A DNA stretch of 64,000 nucleotides, taken from Vreelandella aquamarina. Lineage in GTDB: Bacteria > Pseudomonadota > Gammaproteobacteria > Pseudomonadales > Halomonadaceae. Both the position numbers and the translations under genes were made by a program. The stretch's first letter is position 1. Each line of letters opens with the position of its first letter. The stretch covers positions 186,001-250,000 of the forward strand of contig NZ_JABYQT010000003.1 of NCBI RefSeq assembly GCF_020075495.1, given 5' to 3'. Positions 10,766 to 20,686 of the stretch are shown in pieces. The notes under the pieces are model-generated. The model did not search any database. It saw nothing but the letters and a program-made list of their open reading frames with translations, and was not told the DNA's origin.

Positions 10766-11233
10766 TTACGGTGATGAGGCGAGAATACCCGCTTCAACGC
10801 GATTTCGTTGCCGTGAGGCGATACGTAGTACATCGGGGCGCTGCATCAATTGGGCAAGGGTGACGTCATCGAGAAAGTGTCGAATCTGGCCGGACAGCTC
10901 GCACCACAGGTGATGGGTCAGACAGGTGCTGCCCTGTTGACAGTCCGACAGGCCCTGGCAGCGCGTGGCATCGACGGTTTCATCCACGGCGTCGATGACC
11001 TGGGAGACGCTGATGTCCTCCGCCGGGCGTGCCAGCAGGTAGCCGCCACCCGGGCCACGCACGCTCTGAACGAGGCCCGAGCGGCGCAGTCGGGAAAACA
11101 GCTGCTCAAGGTAGGAGAGCGAAATCTCCTGACGCTTGGAAATGTCCGAAAGGCAGGTCGGCCCATACTGGCCGTTCAAGGCCAGGTCAAGCATGGCGGT
11201 AACGGCGTAACGCCCTTTGGTAGTCAAACGCAT
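10766..11233 (-). CDS. iscR: Rrf2-family Fe-S regulator IscR
   Basis: Transcription regulator that senses Fe-S status through its own 2Fe-2S cluster. Residue numbering from the chosen ATG (11231-11233, GAGGTG 6 bases upstream) puts the ligands at Cys92, Cys98, Cys104 and His107, identical to E. coli IscR. The N-terminal winged helix starts [11 protein letters not shown]. It is 155 aa and the first gene of the iscR-iscS-iscA unit, presumably autoregulated. A GTG at 11242 is a possible alternative start. Confidence 0.95.
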   Translation of the reverse strand: MRLTTKGRYAVTAMLDLALNGQYGPTCLSDISKRQEISLSYLEQLFSRLRRSGLVQSVRGPGGGYLLARPAEDISVSQVIDAVDETVDATRCQGLSDCQQGSTCLTHHLWCELSGQIRHFLDDVTLAQLMQRPDVLRIASRQRNRVEAGILASSP

Positions 11234-11282
11234 GACAGGCACCTCGACGCTGGGTCAGCGTGCTCCCGGCAAATGTGCTGCC

Positions 11283-11312
11283 ATTATGGGAAAGCCTGAG
11301 TAGTTTGGTCAA
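11283..11312 (-). promoter_or_regulatory. iscR promoter with possible IscR type-1 site
   Basis: Reading the minus strand, TTGACC (11307-11312) and CATAAT (11283-11288) are separated by 18 bases, a good sigma-70 layout about 50 bases before the iscR ATG. The -35 element overlaps the cysE stop codon. The stretch from TTGACC through ACTCAGG resembles a degenerate type-1 IscR operator (YYGACT-RWWW-YAGTCRR) over the -35/-10 spacer. The promoter is a visual match; operator assignment is inference. Confidence 0.5.
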
Positions 11313-12184
11313 CCTTTACCCGGTGGGCGGGTGTCATCGGCAGGCGTGTCACCCGGCGCGCTGGCCGCCGCCGGCGGTTTGCCAAGCCCCGCGCAGCCGG
11401 TGTCGCTTTCATCCAGCATGCCGGCAAAGTCCTCGTCACGCAGCTCCGGCAGGCGCCCTTCGCGGTAGCTTGCATCCAGCTTGCGAAGCGTCGAGCACAT
11501 GCGCTCGATGCGCTCGTCCACCACATGCATGTGGTCGAGCATCGCCTGCATGGAGCGGGCGACCGGGTCGGGCATGTCCTGGCTGACGCCGTAGGCGTCA
11601 AAGCCAAACTTCTGGCAGATCGCCTCGCGCCGCGCCGGGTCTACTTCCAGGGCCTCTTCGACATCCGGCTCGGTGCGCTTGACCACCTTGCCCGGAATGC
11701 CGACCACCGTGGCGCCTGGCGGCACCTCCTTGGTGACCACGGCGTTGGAGCCGATCTTGGCGCCGGCGCCCACGCTGAACGGGCCGAGAATCTTGGCACC
11801 GGCACCAACGATCACGCCATCGCCGAGGGTGGGATGGCGCTTGCCCTTGTTCCAGCTGGTACCGCCGAGCGTCACACCCTGATACAGCGTGACGTTGTCA
11901 CCCACGAGAGCGGTTTCACCGATTACCACGCCCATGCCGTGGTCGATGAAGAAACGCCGGCCGATGGTGGCGCCCGGGTGAATCTCGATGCCGGTCAGCC
12001 AGCGCCCGAACGTGGAGATACTGCGCGCCAGCCACTTGAGATTCTTCTTCCACAGCCAGTGAGCGCCACGATGCAGCAGCAGCGCATGCAGGCCCGGGTA
12101 GTTGGTCAGCACTTCCAGGAAGTTACGAGCGGCCGGGTCGCGTTCGAATACGCTGTTGATGTCTTCACGTAGGCGTTGGAACAT
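11309..12184 (-). CDS. cysE: Serine O-acetyltransferase
   Basis: Makes O-acetylserine for cysteine synthesis. It is 291 aa of the EpsC/short CysE type. A helical N-terminus ([21 protein letters not shown]) is followed by left-handed beta-helix hexapeptide repeats containing [12 protein letters not shown] and [18 protein letters not shown], then a long non-conserved C-terminal tail. It stands directly upstream of iscR in the same direction, so cysteine supply and cysteine desulfurization are genetic neighbours here. It is not part of the E. coli trmJ-iscR junction. Confidence 0.94.
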   Translation of the reverse strand: MFQRLREDINSVFERDPAARNFLEVLTNYPGLHALLLHRGAHWLWKKNLKWLARSISTFGRWLTGIEIHPGATIGRRFFIDHGMGVVIGETALVGDNVTLYQGVTLGGTSWNKGKRHPTLGDGVIVGAGAKILGPFSVGAGAKIGSNAVVTKEVPPGATVVGIPGKVVKRTEPDVEEALEVDPARREAICQKFGFDAYGVSQDMPDPVARSMQAMLDHMHVVDERIERMCSTLRKLDASYREGRLPELRDEDFAGMLDESDTGCAGLGKPPAAASAPGDTPADDTRPPGKG

Positions 12185-12359
12185 GGAAAGTCCTTGTAAG
12201 GGCAGGCACGTCGGACAGTGGTGAAAATAGTGTCTGAAAGCAGTGGCTGGAATGGTTGAGCAAGAAAATTAGAACATAAACCGCACGGGTCAAGCACGCA
12301 GGCAAGTGCCAGAGCCTGCAACAAGCACGACGACTCCGCACCTGCCACAGGTCTTTAGG

Positions 12360-13112
12360 TCAGGAGGCGCTGTTGGGCCTGCTGCCTGCGGCCTTTTCCG
12401 TGGCCGACAGAATGCCGCGCAGAATGTTCATCTCCATCTTTTCCGGGCGGGCGCGCAGATATAGCCGGCGCAGCCTGGCCATCAGTTGCCTGGGCTGTGC
12501 CGGGTCGTGGAACTCGATGGCGATAAGCGCACGCTCCAGATGCTCGAAATAACGCTCGAGCTCTTCGTGGGTGGCCTGTTCGTCGTCATCCGCCGGGGTT
12601 GGCGCGGCATCCGCCTGACTCAGCCACGCCATGCGGCACTCGTAGGCCAGTACCTGGACAGCTGCCGCCAGGTTGAGCGAGCTGAAATCAGCGTTGGTGG
12701 GAATATGCACGTGGGCGTGGCAGCGCTGAAGCTCGGCGTTGGTCAGGCCACTATCTTCCCGACCGAACACCAGGGCGACTCTTGACGTCGCCTGCAGGCA
12801 CTCGCCCGGCAAGCGGTCAGCCAGTTCGCGTGGGGTGATCATCGGCCAGGGCAGGGTGCGCGAGCGGGCGCTGGCGCCCACGGCGAGCGTGCAATCGGCC
12901 ACCGCCTCTTCCAGCGTTGCGTGGATACTGGCCTGATGCAACAGGTGGTCGGCGCCGGAGGCCCGCGAAATGCTGTCCTGGGTAATCACCTCGCAGCGCG
13001 GGGCCACAAGGGCGAGATCCGCCAGACCCATATTGTGCATGGCACGGGCGACGCCGCCGATGTTGCCGGGATGACTGGTACCGATCAAGACGATACGAAT
13101 ACGCTCAAGCAT
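12360..13112 (-). CDS. trmJ: tRNA (cytidine/uridine-32-2'-O)-methyltransferase TrmJ
   Basis: SPOUT-class enzyme that 2'-O-methylates position 32 of tRNA. It is 250 aa from the ATG at 13110-13112 (MLERIRIVLIGTSHPGNIGG). The knotted SAM-binding region includes NIGGVARAMHNMG and LVFGREDSGLTN. The open frame continues upstream to 13205 but that leader is not family-like. It is divergent from suhB, the same pairing as in E. coli. Confidence 0.94.
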   Translation of the reverse strand: MLERIRIVLIGTSHPGNIGGVARAMHNMGLADLALVAPRCEVITQDSISRASGADHLLHQASIHATLEEAVADCTLAVGASARSRTLPWPMITPRELADRLPGECLQATSRVALVFGREDSGLTNAELQRCHAHVHIPTNADFSSLNLAAAVQVLAYECRMAWLSQADAAPTPADDDEQATHEELERYFEHLERALIAIEFHDPAQPRQLMARLRRLYLRARPEKMEMNILRGILSATEKAAGSRPNSAS

Positions 13113-13302
13113 GATGATAGAACTCGGTAAACGGGGCTCGGTCAGCAGCACCTGCCAAACGGGCGATGCTGGATGAGCAAAATCGGGAAATGCGCAGTTT
13201 AGCACGAGTCGATAGCATGCCCGACAGGGGTCTGCTAGAATTGCGCGCCATAGGCAATCCAGCGCCTAACGTTCTTTAACATCACTGTGACAAGGCCCGA
13301 TC

Positions 13303-14097
13303 ATGAATCCGATGGTCCAATTTACGCTGCGCGCGGCGCGCAGCGCCGTTGAACAATTTCAGCGCGTTCGTGAGCGTATCGAAAACGCCCATGAAGAATC
13401 CAACCTCGACCGCCTGCTCGAAGATACGGCGCGCAAGGCCGAAGCGACCATTGTGCACCAGTTGGAGCGCGGCTACCCCCAGCACGGTGTTACCGGCCGT
13501 TATACGCCCCATAAGTCGGGCGAAGGCGAAGGGGAAGAGATCGTCTGGAAGATTGAACCCATGCATGGCTACTCCAATCTGGCGGTAGCGGGTAAAGGCT
13601 TTGCTCTCTCAGTGGTGTGTCTTGTCAAGGGCCGCCCGGAACACGCGGTAATCATCGCGCCGTTCGGCGATGATGAATACATTGCCAGCCGTGGCCGTGG
13701 CGCCCAGCACAATGGCAAGCGTATGCGGGTCAGCAAACCCACCACCATTACCGGTACGCGCCTGGCCATGAGCCTGCCCGAAGCGTGGCAGCGCCCAAGT
13801 CATCTGCCGGCTTATCTCACCGTCACCCAACAGCTTGCCCCGCAGGTAGATACCCTGGTGGCGACCGGCAGCGGCCTGCTCGACATGTGCGAACTGGCCG
13901 CTGGCCGTGTCGACAGCGTGTTCGTGATGGGCATGGAAGAGCAGGACATGCAGGTGGGCACGCTGTTTCTGAAAGAAGCCGGCGCGCTGATGGGCACGCC
14001 CGACGGCCAGCCAAGCGTCAAGGTGGAAGGCCAACTGATGGCCGCCGGCCCGCGTCTTTACAAGGCCTTGATCAAGCAGCTGGCACCGCATTTCTGA
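13303..14097 (+). CDS. suhB: SuhB-family protein with degraded inositol monophosphatase site
   Basis: Full-length (264 aa) homologue of SuhB, which in E. coli is an inositol monophosphatase and also a Nus factor in rRNA transcription antitermination. Fold-level similarity is clear (MNPMVQFTLRAAR at the start, KGRPEHAVI, RGRGAQHNG, and a C-terminal LFLKEAG). The metal site is not conserved: the EESG segment is replaced by residues around TGRYTPHK (64-71), and DPLDGT is EPMHGY (85-90). The later aspartate (WDFAAG in E. coli) survives as EQDMQVG. I infer a non-catalytic protein kept for its Nus-type role. Divergent from trmJ. Confidence 0.88.
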   Translation: MNPMVQFTLRAARSAVEQFQRVRERIENAHEESNLDRLLEDTARKAEATIVHQLERGYPQHGVTGRYTPHKSGEGEGEEIVWKIEPMHGYSNLAVAGKGFALSVVCLVKGRPEHAVIIAPFGDDEYIASRGRGAQHNGKRMRVSKPTTITGTRLAMSLPEAWQRPSHLPAYLTVTQQLAPQVDTLVATGSGLLDMCELAAGRVDSVFVMGMEEQDMQVGTLFLKEAGALMGTPDGQPSVKVEGQLMAAGPRLYKALIKQLAPHF

Positions 14098-14152
14098 TCG
14101 ATGAAGGTTGAGACGAAGGTCGTCGCGATCGCCGTCTGCCACTGACGAATTG

Positions 14153-14188
14153 AAAAGGCCCTGCCGGAAAACCGGCAGGGCCTTTTTT
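14153..14188. terminator. Bidirectional terminator between suhB and secF
   Basis: Perfect 15-bp inverted repeat (AAAAGGCCCTGCCGG at 14153-14167 and its complement at 14072+100, i.e. 14172-14186) with an AAAA loop. It is followed by a T run on the plus strand and an A run gives T's on the minus strand. It sits between convergent suhB and secF. Confidence 0.9.
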
Positions 14189-14210
14189 GTGGCGGTGCTT
14201 CAATGCTTCA

Positions 14211-15137
14211 TCAGGGCAGCTCTTCTTCCTCTTCATCCACGACCTTCCGGGTGGGGATCAAGTCCTCACGGGAAAGCTTGAGCGGCAGCAGCAGCGCGCC
14301 CGAGATGTAGATGGAGGAGAACGTGCCCACGCCAATGCCGATCAGCAGAGCAATGGCGAAGTTCTCGATCATGTCGCCGCCTAGCAGCAGCAGGGCGACC
14401 AGCACCAGCATGGTGGTGCCGGAGGTAGCCAGCGTGCGCGACAGGGTGGCGTTGATCGCTTCGTTGAAGATCTGCGGCATGTTGTCGATATGCGAGGTGC
14501 GGATCGTTTCACGAATGCGGTCGTACACCACGATGGTGTCGTTCAGCGAGTAGCCGATAACCGCCAGAATGGCGGCCAGCACGGTCAAGTCGAACTCCAG
14601 CTGGAACAGTGCAAAGATGCCCACCACGATGATCACATCGTGGAGCAGGGCCAGTAGTGCGCCGATGGCAAACTTGTACTGAAAGCGGAAGGCGACATAC
14701 AGCATCACTACGCCGAGCGCGACCATCAGGCCAAGACCACTCTGGTCACGCAGCTGATCGCCTACCTGAGCACCGACAAACTCGGCGCGTACCAGGTTGA
14801 CGCTCTCGCCGCTGGTGCGCAGCAGGTTGACGACATCGCTGCCGACATCCGGGTCGAAGGCCTGTTGCAGGCGGATAAGCACTTCCGTCGAGGCGCCAAA
14901 GGTCTGTACCGAGACATCCCGGAAGCCGCTTTCCACCATCAGTTGACGAATGGCATCCAGCGAGGGTGCGGCGCCGTAGCGCACCTCGATCAACGTGCCG
15001 CCGGTGAAGTCGAGCCCCAGGTTGAGCTGCTGGAACGCGAGGGCGCCAATCGACACAATCAGCATTAACGCAGAGACGATGAACGCAAGCTTGCGTCGTC
15101 CCATGAAGTCGATTTGCAGGTGTGATAGGGGTTTCAT
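14211..15137 (-). CDS. secF: Protein translocase subunit SecF
   Basis: Inner-membrane partner of SecD that uses the proton gradient to finish Sec-dependent export. It is 308 aa from the ATG at 15135-15137 (AGAGG just upstream); a GTG 6 bases earlier is possible. The N-terminal segment (IDFMGRRKLAF) precedes TM1, then a periplasmic domain, and five further membrane segments including the conserved IGYSLNDTIVVYDRIRE motif. Second gene of yajC-secD-secF. Confidence 0.95.
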   Translation of the reverse strand: MKPLSHLQIDFMGRRKLAFIVSALMLIVSIGALAFQQLNLGLDFTGGTLIEVRYGAAPSLDAIRQLMVESGFRDVSVQTFGASTEVLIRLQQAFDPDVGSDVVNLLRTSGESVNLVRAEFVGAQVGDQLRDQSGLGLMVALGVVMLYVAFRFQYKFAIGALLALLHDVIIVVGIFALFQLEFDLTVLAAILAVIGYSLNDTIVVYDRIRETIRTSHIDNMPQIFNEAINATLSRTLATSGTTMLVLVALLLLGGDMIENFAIALLIGIGVGTFSSIYISGALLLPLKLSREDLIPTRKVVDEEEEELP

Positions 15138-15185
15138 TGCCACCTCTTGAATTCGGGGCTGAGCGCATGGTTCAAACGCATGTTC

Positions 15186-17039
15186 TTAAATCCACAGCTT
15201 CTTGACGGGCTTGCTGCCATAGGTCAGGTTGACCATGGCGCGCGTCACCATCAGCGCGGTGAACATTGACGTCAAGATGCCGATAGAGAGCGTGACAGCA
15301 AAGCCTTTCACCGGGCCGGTGCCGATCGAGAACAGAATCACCGCCACCAGGAGCGTGGTGATGTTGGCATCCACGATCGAGGTGAAGGCGCGCTCGTAGC
15401 CTGCATGAATGGCCTGCTGAATCGACAGCCCGTTTCGAAGTTCTTCGCGTATGCGCTCGAATATCAGCACGTTGGCGTCTACCGCCATCCCCAGCGTCAG
15501 TACGATACCGGCAATGCCCGGCAGCGTCAGCGTTGCACCCAGCATCGACATTACCGCGACCAGAAGCGTCAGGTTCAAGGCCAGGGCAACGTTGGCGAAA
15601 ATACCGAACACCTTGTAGCGCGCCAGCATGAACAGTACGACCAGCAGCAGGCCGATCTGCACCGACAGCAGGCCGCGTTCGATGTTTTCAGCCCCCAGGC
15701 TTGGGCCGATGGTGCGCTCCTGCACGAAGTAGATCGGGGCGGCCAGCGAGCCCGAGCGCAGCAGCAGGGCAAGCTCGGCGGCTTCGGTCGGCGAATCCAG
15801 GCCGGTAATCCGGAAGCTGTTGCCCAGCGCGCTCTGAATGGTGGCCAGACTGATCAAGCCACGCTCCACGTAAGGCTCGCGCTCGATGGTCTCTTCGCCG
15901 GTTTCCGGGTCAGTGACCACGGTGTCCTCGCTCTTGTGCTCGATGAACAGCACCGCCATGTTACGGCCGATATTGGTGCGCGTGGCACGGTTCATCAGCG
16001 TGCCGCCGGTGCCGTCCAGGTTGATGTTGACCTGGGGGCGGCCATTTTCATCAAAGCTGTTGCTCGCACTCGAGACGCTGTCGCCGGTAATGATCACGTC
16101 ACGCATCAACTCCGCCGAGCGTGCCGAATCATTGCGGAACACGTGAGTTTCCGTTTCAGCCGTCGGCGTGTCGTTACGAGCTTCCAGGCGGAACTCGAGG
16201 TTGGCCGTGGCACCGACAATGCGCTTGGCGGCCACGGTGTCCTGAACGCCGGGCAGCTCGACCACGATCTGACTTGGCCCCTGGCGCTGAACCATTGGCT
16301 CGGCCACGCCCAGCTCGTTCACCCGGTTACGCAGGGTGGTCAAGTTCTGGTTGATGGCGTAGTCCTGAATTTCGCTTACGGTCTGATCGCTCAGCGTCAT
16401 CACCAGCCTTGAGGCGCGGTCGCTGCCTTCGCTGGCATAGTCGAAATTGGGGAAGTCGCGGCTGATCAGGCGGCGGGCGTTGTCGCGGTCTTCGGAGCTG
16501 GCAAAGTCGATCGACAGCGTGCGGCCTTCCACATCGGTGTTGCGGTAGCGGATACGCTCGCTACGTAAAAGCTCGCGCATGGCGCTGGCATTGACTTCCA
16601 GGCGCTGGGCGAGCGCTGCGTCCATATCCACTTCCAGCAGGAAGTGAACGCCACCGCGCAAATCAAGACCCAGCGTCATGGGCGATGCCGAAAATGCCTG
16701 CAGCCAGCCTGGGGTGGCTTCGGCAAGATTGAGCGCGACGGTGGCGTTGCCGCCCAGCACGTCAGCGGCGATATCGCGGGCGCTCAGCTGATCTTCGTCG
16801 CTGCGCAGGCGAATCAGCCACTGGCCGTTTTCCTGCTCTGAAGCCTTGACGGCGATGCCGTTCTCTTCAAGTGCGCTTTCAACGCGCTGAACCTGGCGCA
16901 ACTCCAGCGTCTCGCCCTGGGCGCTGCTCAGCTGAATTGCGGGATCTGCGGGGAATAAGTTGGGAAGCGAATAGATAAGGCCAACCACCAGGACGACCAG
17001 TATCAGCAGATACTTCCACAGGGGGTAACGGTTGAGCAT
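15186..17039 (-). CDS. secD: Protein translocase subunit SecD
   Basis: Large SecDF subunit with periplasmic P1 domain and six membrane helices. It is 617 aa from the ATG at 17037-17039 (MLNRYPLWKYLLILVV), almost the E. coli length. Visible signatures are GLDLRGGVHFLLEVD near the start of P1 and LTLGMAVDANVLIFERIREE in the membrane part. An upstream in-frame extension to 17120 is unlike the family. Lies between yajC and secF. Confidence 0.96.
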   Translation of the reverse strand: MLNRYPLWKYLLILVVLVVGLIYSLPNLFPADPAIQLSSAQGETLELRQVQRVESALEENGIAVKASEQENGQWLIRLRSDEDQLSARDIAADVLGGNATVALNLAEATPGWLQAFSASPMTLGLDLRGGVHFLLEVDMDAALAQRLEVNASAMRELLRSERIRYRNTDVEGRTLSIDFASSEDRDNARRLISRDFPNFDYASEGSDRASRLVMTLSDQTVSEIQDYAINQNLTTLRNRVNELGVAEPMVQRQGPSQIVVELPGVQDTVAAKRIVGATANLEFRLEARNDTPTAETETHVFRNDSARSAELMRDVIITGDSVSSASNSFDENGRPQVNINLDGTGGTLMNRATRTNIGRNMAVLFIEHKSEDTVVTDPETGEETIEREPYVERGLISLATIQSALGNSFRITGLDSPTEAAELALLLRSGSLAAPIYFVQERTIGPSLGAENIERGLLSVQIGLLLVVLFMLARYKVFGIFANVALALNLTLLVAVMSMLGATLTLPGIAGIVLTLGMAVDANVLIFERIREELRNGLSIQQAIHAGYERAFTSIVDANITTLLVAVILFSIGTGPVKGFAVTLSIGILTSMFTALMVTRAMVNLTYGSKPVKKLWI

Positions 17040-17171
17040 GCAAGCCCTGCCTTCAATTACAAACGGAATTGCTGTGCGCGGAGATCCACGCACAGCAAAA
17101 TTTACCATCGTATCTACCATGGCACCCCTGCCGGGGTGGCTGGCACTGAATCGGCAGGGATGTGTTAAGCG

Positions 17172-17498
17172 TTAGATGGACTTGATTGTGCCCTTCGGCA
17201 GTACGGCAGCAACGGCATTCTTCTGCACGTTGACTTCGGTGCCTTCAGAGACTTCCAGGGTCAGGAACTCATCGCTGACTTTGGTGACACGGCCCACCAG
17301 GCCACCGCCGATCACGACCTCATCGCCTTTATCCAGGCTGGTGACAAGCTGCTTGTGCTGTTTGGCACGCTTGGCCTGCGGGCGCCACAGCAGGAAGTAG
17401 AAAATCAGCACGAAACCGACCAGCATGACGATTTGCGCGATGCCACCGCCCGCCGCTGCTTCCTGGGCGTGGGCTGGTGAGATGAAGAAATCCAGCAT
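17172..17498 (-). CDS. yajC: Preprotein translocase subunit YajC
   Basis: Small single-span membrane protein of the SecDF-YajC complex. It is 108 aa, with a membrane helix around residues 20-42 (IVMLVGFVLIFYFLLWRPQ) and the conserved cytoplasmic KRAKQHKQLVTSLDKGDEV stretch. It lies between tgt and secD in the standard queA-tgt-yajC-secDF order. Confidence 0.95.
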   Translation of the reverse strand: MLDFFISPAHAQEAAAGGGIAQIVMLVGFVLIFYFLLWRPQAKRAKQHKQLVTSLDKGDEVVIGGGLVGRVTKVSDEFLTLEVSEGTEVNVQKNAVAAVLPKGTIKSI

Positions 17499-17609
17499 TG
17501 CAGAGAACTCCTAGGTTAAGACCCTAATGGGTGAAAGAGTTAGGAGAGGCGCCGATCAACGATGTCGTTCGTGAGCGCCTCTTGGCTCACCCGCCAACGC
17601 GGATGATGA

Positions 17610-18791
<1,182 letters not shown>

Positions 18792-18799
18792 TCAGCGCG

Positions 18800-19831
18800 C
18801 TAGCGGGTCAGGAGCATGGCATCGCCATAGCTGAAGAAGGCGTAGCGTTCATCGACAGCCGTTTGATAGGCGCGCATGGTGTGCTCGTAACCGATGAAGG
18901 AGGAGACCAGCATCAAGAGCGTCGATTCCGGCAGGTGGAAGTTGGTAATCAGCGCATCCACGCAGCGCCACTCATAGCCCGGATAGATGAAGATATCCGT
19001 ATCGCCACTGTAAGGGGCGATCTTGCCGTCGCCGCTTTTCTGGCAGGCGCTCTCCAGACAACGCACGCTGGTGGTGCCTACCGCAATCACCCGCTTGCCT
19101 GCCGCCTGGGTATCGCGCACCTTCTGGCAGGTGGCTTCCGTGACCTCGATCCACTCGCTGTGCATGTGGTGTTCGAGGATGTTGTCCACTCGCACCGGCT
19201 GAAAGGTGCCAGCGCCCACGTGCAGGGTCACAAACGCGCTGTTGATACCCTTTTCCGCCAGGGCATCCAGCAGCGGCTGGTCGAAGTGCAGCCCGGCGGT
19301 AGGCGCGGCCACGGCGCCGTCCCGGCGGGCGTAGACGGTCTGGTAGCGCTCGCGGTCGGACAACTCGTCTTCCCGGGTAATGTAGGGCGGCAGCGGCATA
19401 TGGCCGTGCTGCTCCAGAAGCGCAATCATGGGCGTCTCGCCCAGAAAACGCAGCTCGAAAAGCGCATCCTGGCGGCCTTCCACCACGGCGTGGATATCGC
19501 CCTCGAAGATCAGTTCGGTGCCGGGCTTGGGCGACTTGCTCGAGCGGATGTGGGCAAGGCCGCGGTGGCTGTCCAGCGGGCGTTCAAGCAGCATCTCCAC
19601 CTTGCCGCCGCTGGCCTTGTGGCCATGCAGCCGGGCGGGGATCACTCGGGTGTCGTTGAACACCAGCAGATCACCGGGCGCCAGCAGCTCGAGCAGGTCG
19701 GGAAAACGGCGATGCGCAAGCTCTCCACTTGGCCCGTCCACGCACAGCAGGCGGCAGTCGCTGCGCTGTTCTGAAGGGTAGCGAGCAATTAGCTCATCGG
19801 GTAGCTCGAAATGGAAGTCCGCGCGCTGCAT
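18800..19831 (-). CDS. queA: S-adenosylmethionine:tRNA ribosyltransferase-isomerase
   Basis: Adds the cyclopentane-forming ribosyl group from SAM to preQ1 in tRNA. It is 343 aa from the ATG at 19829-19831 ([19 protein letters not shown]), aligned with the family start; a TTG at 19855 also lies in frame. Conserved blocks include [25 protein letters not shown] and [13 protein letters not shown]. First gene of the queA-tgt-yajC-secDF run. Confidence 0.95.
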   Translation of the reverse strand: MQRADFHFELPDELIARYPSEQRSDCRLLCVDGPSGELAHRRFPDLLELLAPGDLLVFNDTRVIPARLHGHKASGGKVEMLLERPLDSHRGLAHIRSSKSPKPGTELIFEGDIHAVVEGRQDALFELRFLGETPMIALLEQHGHMPLPPYITREDELSDRERYQTVYARRDGAVAAPTAGLHFDQPLLDALAEKGINSAFVTLHVGAGTFQPVRVDNILEHHMHSEWIEVTEATCQKVRDTQAAGKRVIAVGTTSVRCLESACQKSGDGKIAPYSGDTDIFIYPGYEWRCVDALITNFHLPESTLLMLVSSFIGYEHTMRAYQTAVDERYAFFSYGDAMLLTR

Positions 19832-19904
19832 GGGTTGGCTCTTAACGGTGGTCAAACAGGCGACATAGGATAGCGCTTTGTGGGCTCAAAGTCAGTCAAT
19901 GTGA

Positions 19905-19933
19905 TTGACCTACCGATGATTCCCCGTATAATG
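19905..19933 (+). promoter_or_regulatory. Sigma-70 promoter of tRNA-Leu
   Basis: TTGACC (19905-19910) and TATAAT (19928-19933) are spaced by exactly 17 bases and lie 11 bases before the first tRNA base. It is a near-consensus promoter dedicated to the tRNA gene. Confidence 0.85.
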
Positions 19934-19944
19934 CCCAGCCATTG

Positions 19945-20030
19945 CCGGTGTGGCGGAATTGGTAGACGCAGCGGATTCAAAATCCGCCGCCTTTACGGGT
20001 GTGCCAGTTCGAGTCTGGCCACCGGCACCA
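19945..20030 (+). tRNA. tRNA-Leu, anticodon CAA
   Basis: The 86-base class II tRNA folds with acceptor stem GCCGGTG / CACCGGC, discriminator A and an encoded CCA at 20028-20030. The anticodon stem GCGGA / TCCGC encloses the loop TTCAAAA, giving anticodon CAA, which reads UUG codons. A long variable arm follows, and the T-arm contains GTTCGAGTC. It has its own promoter upstream and terminator downstream, so it is a stand-alone unit. No integration duplicate is visible next to its 3' end. Confidence 0.97.
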
Positions 20031-20036
20031 AATTTC

Positions 20037-20068
20037 AGGGCCTAGCGTTTATCGCTGGGCCCTTTTTT
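20037..20068 (+). terminator. Terminator after tRNA-Leu
   Basis: Stem GGGCCTAGCG / CGCTGGGCCC (one G-T wobble) with a 5-base loop, followed by six T's, 7 bases after the tRNA end. Standard Rho-independent form. Confidence 0.88.
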
Positions 20069-20244
20069 GTGGCCGCTATCTGGTTTTTCAGGAGTGATAT
20101 TGGTTTAGACATGAGGTAAACACCGTATCTTGTGCTTTGAATGATTTCTCTGCATGATCTTGAAACCAATAATTGGCTGCTGAGCGCTTTAATAGCCAAA
20201 ACAACCTTTTATCTCAGCAGAGCCACTTCTTACAGGAGAGCGGC

Positions 20245-20601
20245 ATGAGCGTTACCTATCAAGAAAGCAATGCCCGCATGAGCCAGGTGGCCATTCACAA
20301 CGGCACCGTTTACCTGGCAGGCCAGGTGCCCGCCGATGCCACGGCGGATATGCGCGGCCAGACCGAACAGGTCCTGACGCGTATCGATGAGCTGCTGGCC
20401 CAGGCCGGCACGTCAAAGGAGCATCTGATCAGTGCTCAGGTGTGGGTGACCGATATGGCCGAGTTCGATCAGATGAACGCCGCCTGGGAAGCGTGGGTAG
20501 TGGCCGGGCGCACCCCGGTACGGGCCGCGCTTGAAGCCAAGCTTGCCAAGCCCGAGTGGAAAGTGGAAATCATGGTGATTGCCGCACTGCCCGAGGCATG
20601 A
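20245..20601 (+). CDS. RidA family protein (reactive enamine/imine deaminase)
   Basis: Small YjgF/YER057c/UK114-fold protein. Family members hydrolyse reactive enamines and imines released by PLP enzymes. It is 118 aa; it starts MSVTYQESNARMSQVAIHNG with a strong AGGAGA 5 bases upstream. Core motifs are VYLAGQVPAD, LTRIDELLAQAG and VWVTDMAEFDQMN, and the signature region reads RTPVRAALEAKLAKPEWKVEIMVIA. The expected arginine is present in GRTPVRA. Single gene flanked by terminators. Confidence 0.9.
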   Translation: MSVTYQESNARMSQVAIHNGTVYLAGQVPADATADMRGQTEQVLTRIDELLAQAGTSKEHLISAQVWVTDMAEFDQMNAAWEAWVVAGRTPVRAALEAKLAKPEWKVEIMVIAALPEA

Positions 20602-20642
20602 GCGATAAGCGCTAGCGCTGGTTTCAAGGACGATTGACATGC

Positions 20643-20672
20643 AAAAGCGGCCACCAGGGGTGGCCGCTTTTT
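20643..20672. terminator. Bidirectional terminator between ridA-like gene and mcp
   Basis: Perfect 13-bp arms (AAAAGCGGCCACC and complement) with an AGG loop, flanked by A and T runs. It lies between two convergent genes and can serve both. Confidence 0.88.
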
Positions 20673-20686
20673 GTCTGATGGCTGAC

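Noticed and set aside
19945..20240. tRNA-Leu as integration site of a genomic island
   Set aside because: No repeat of the tRNA 3' end and no integrase follow it; the downstream genes look like ordinary chromosome.
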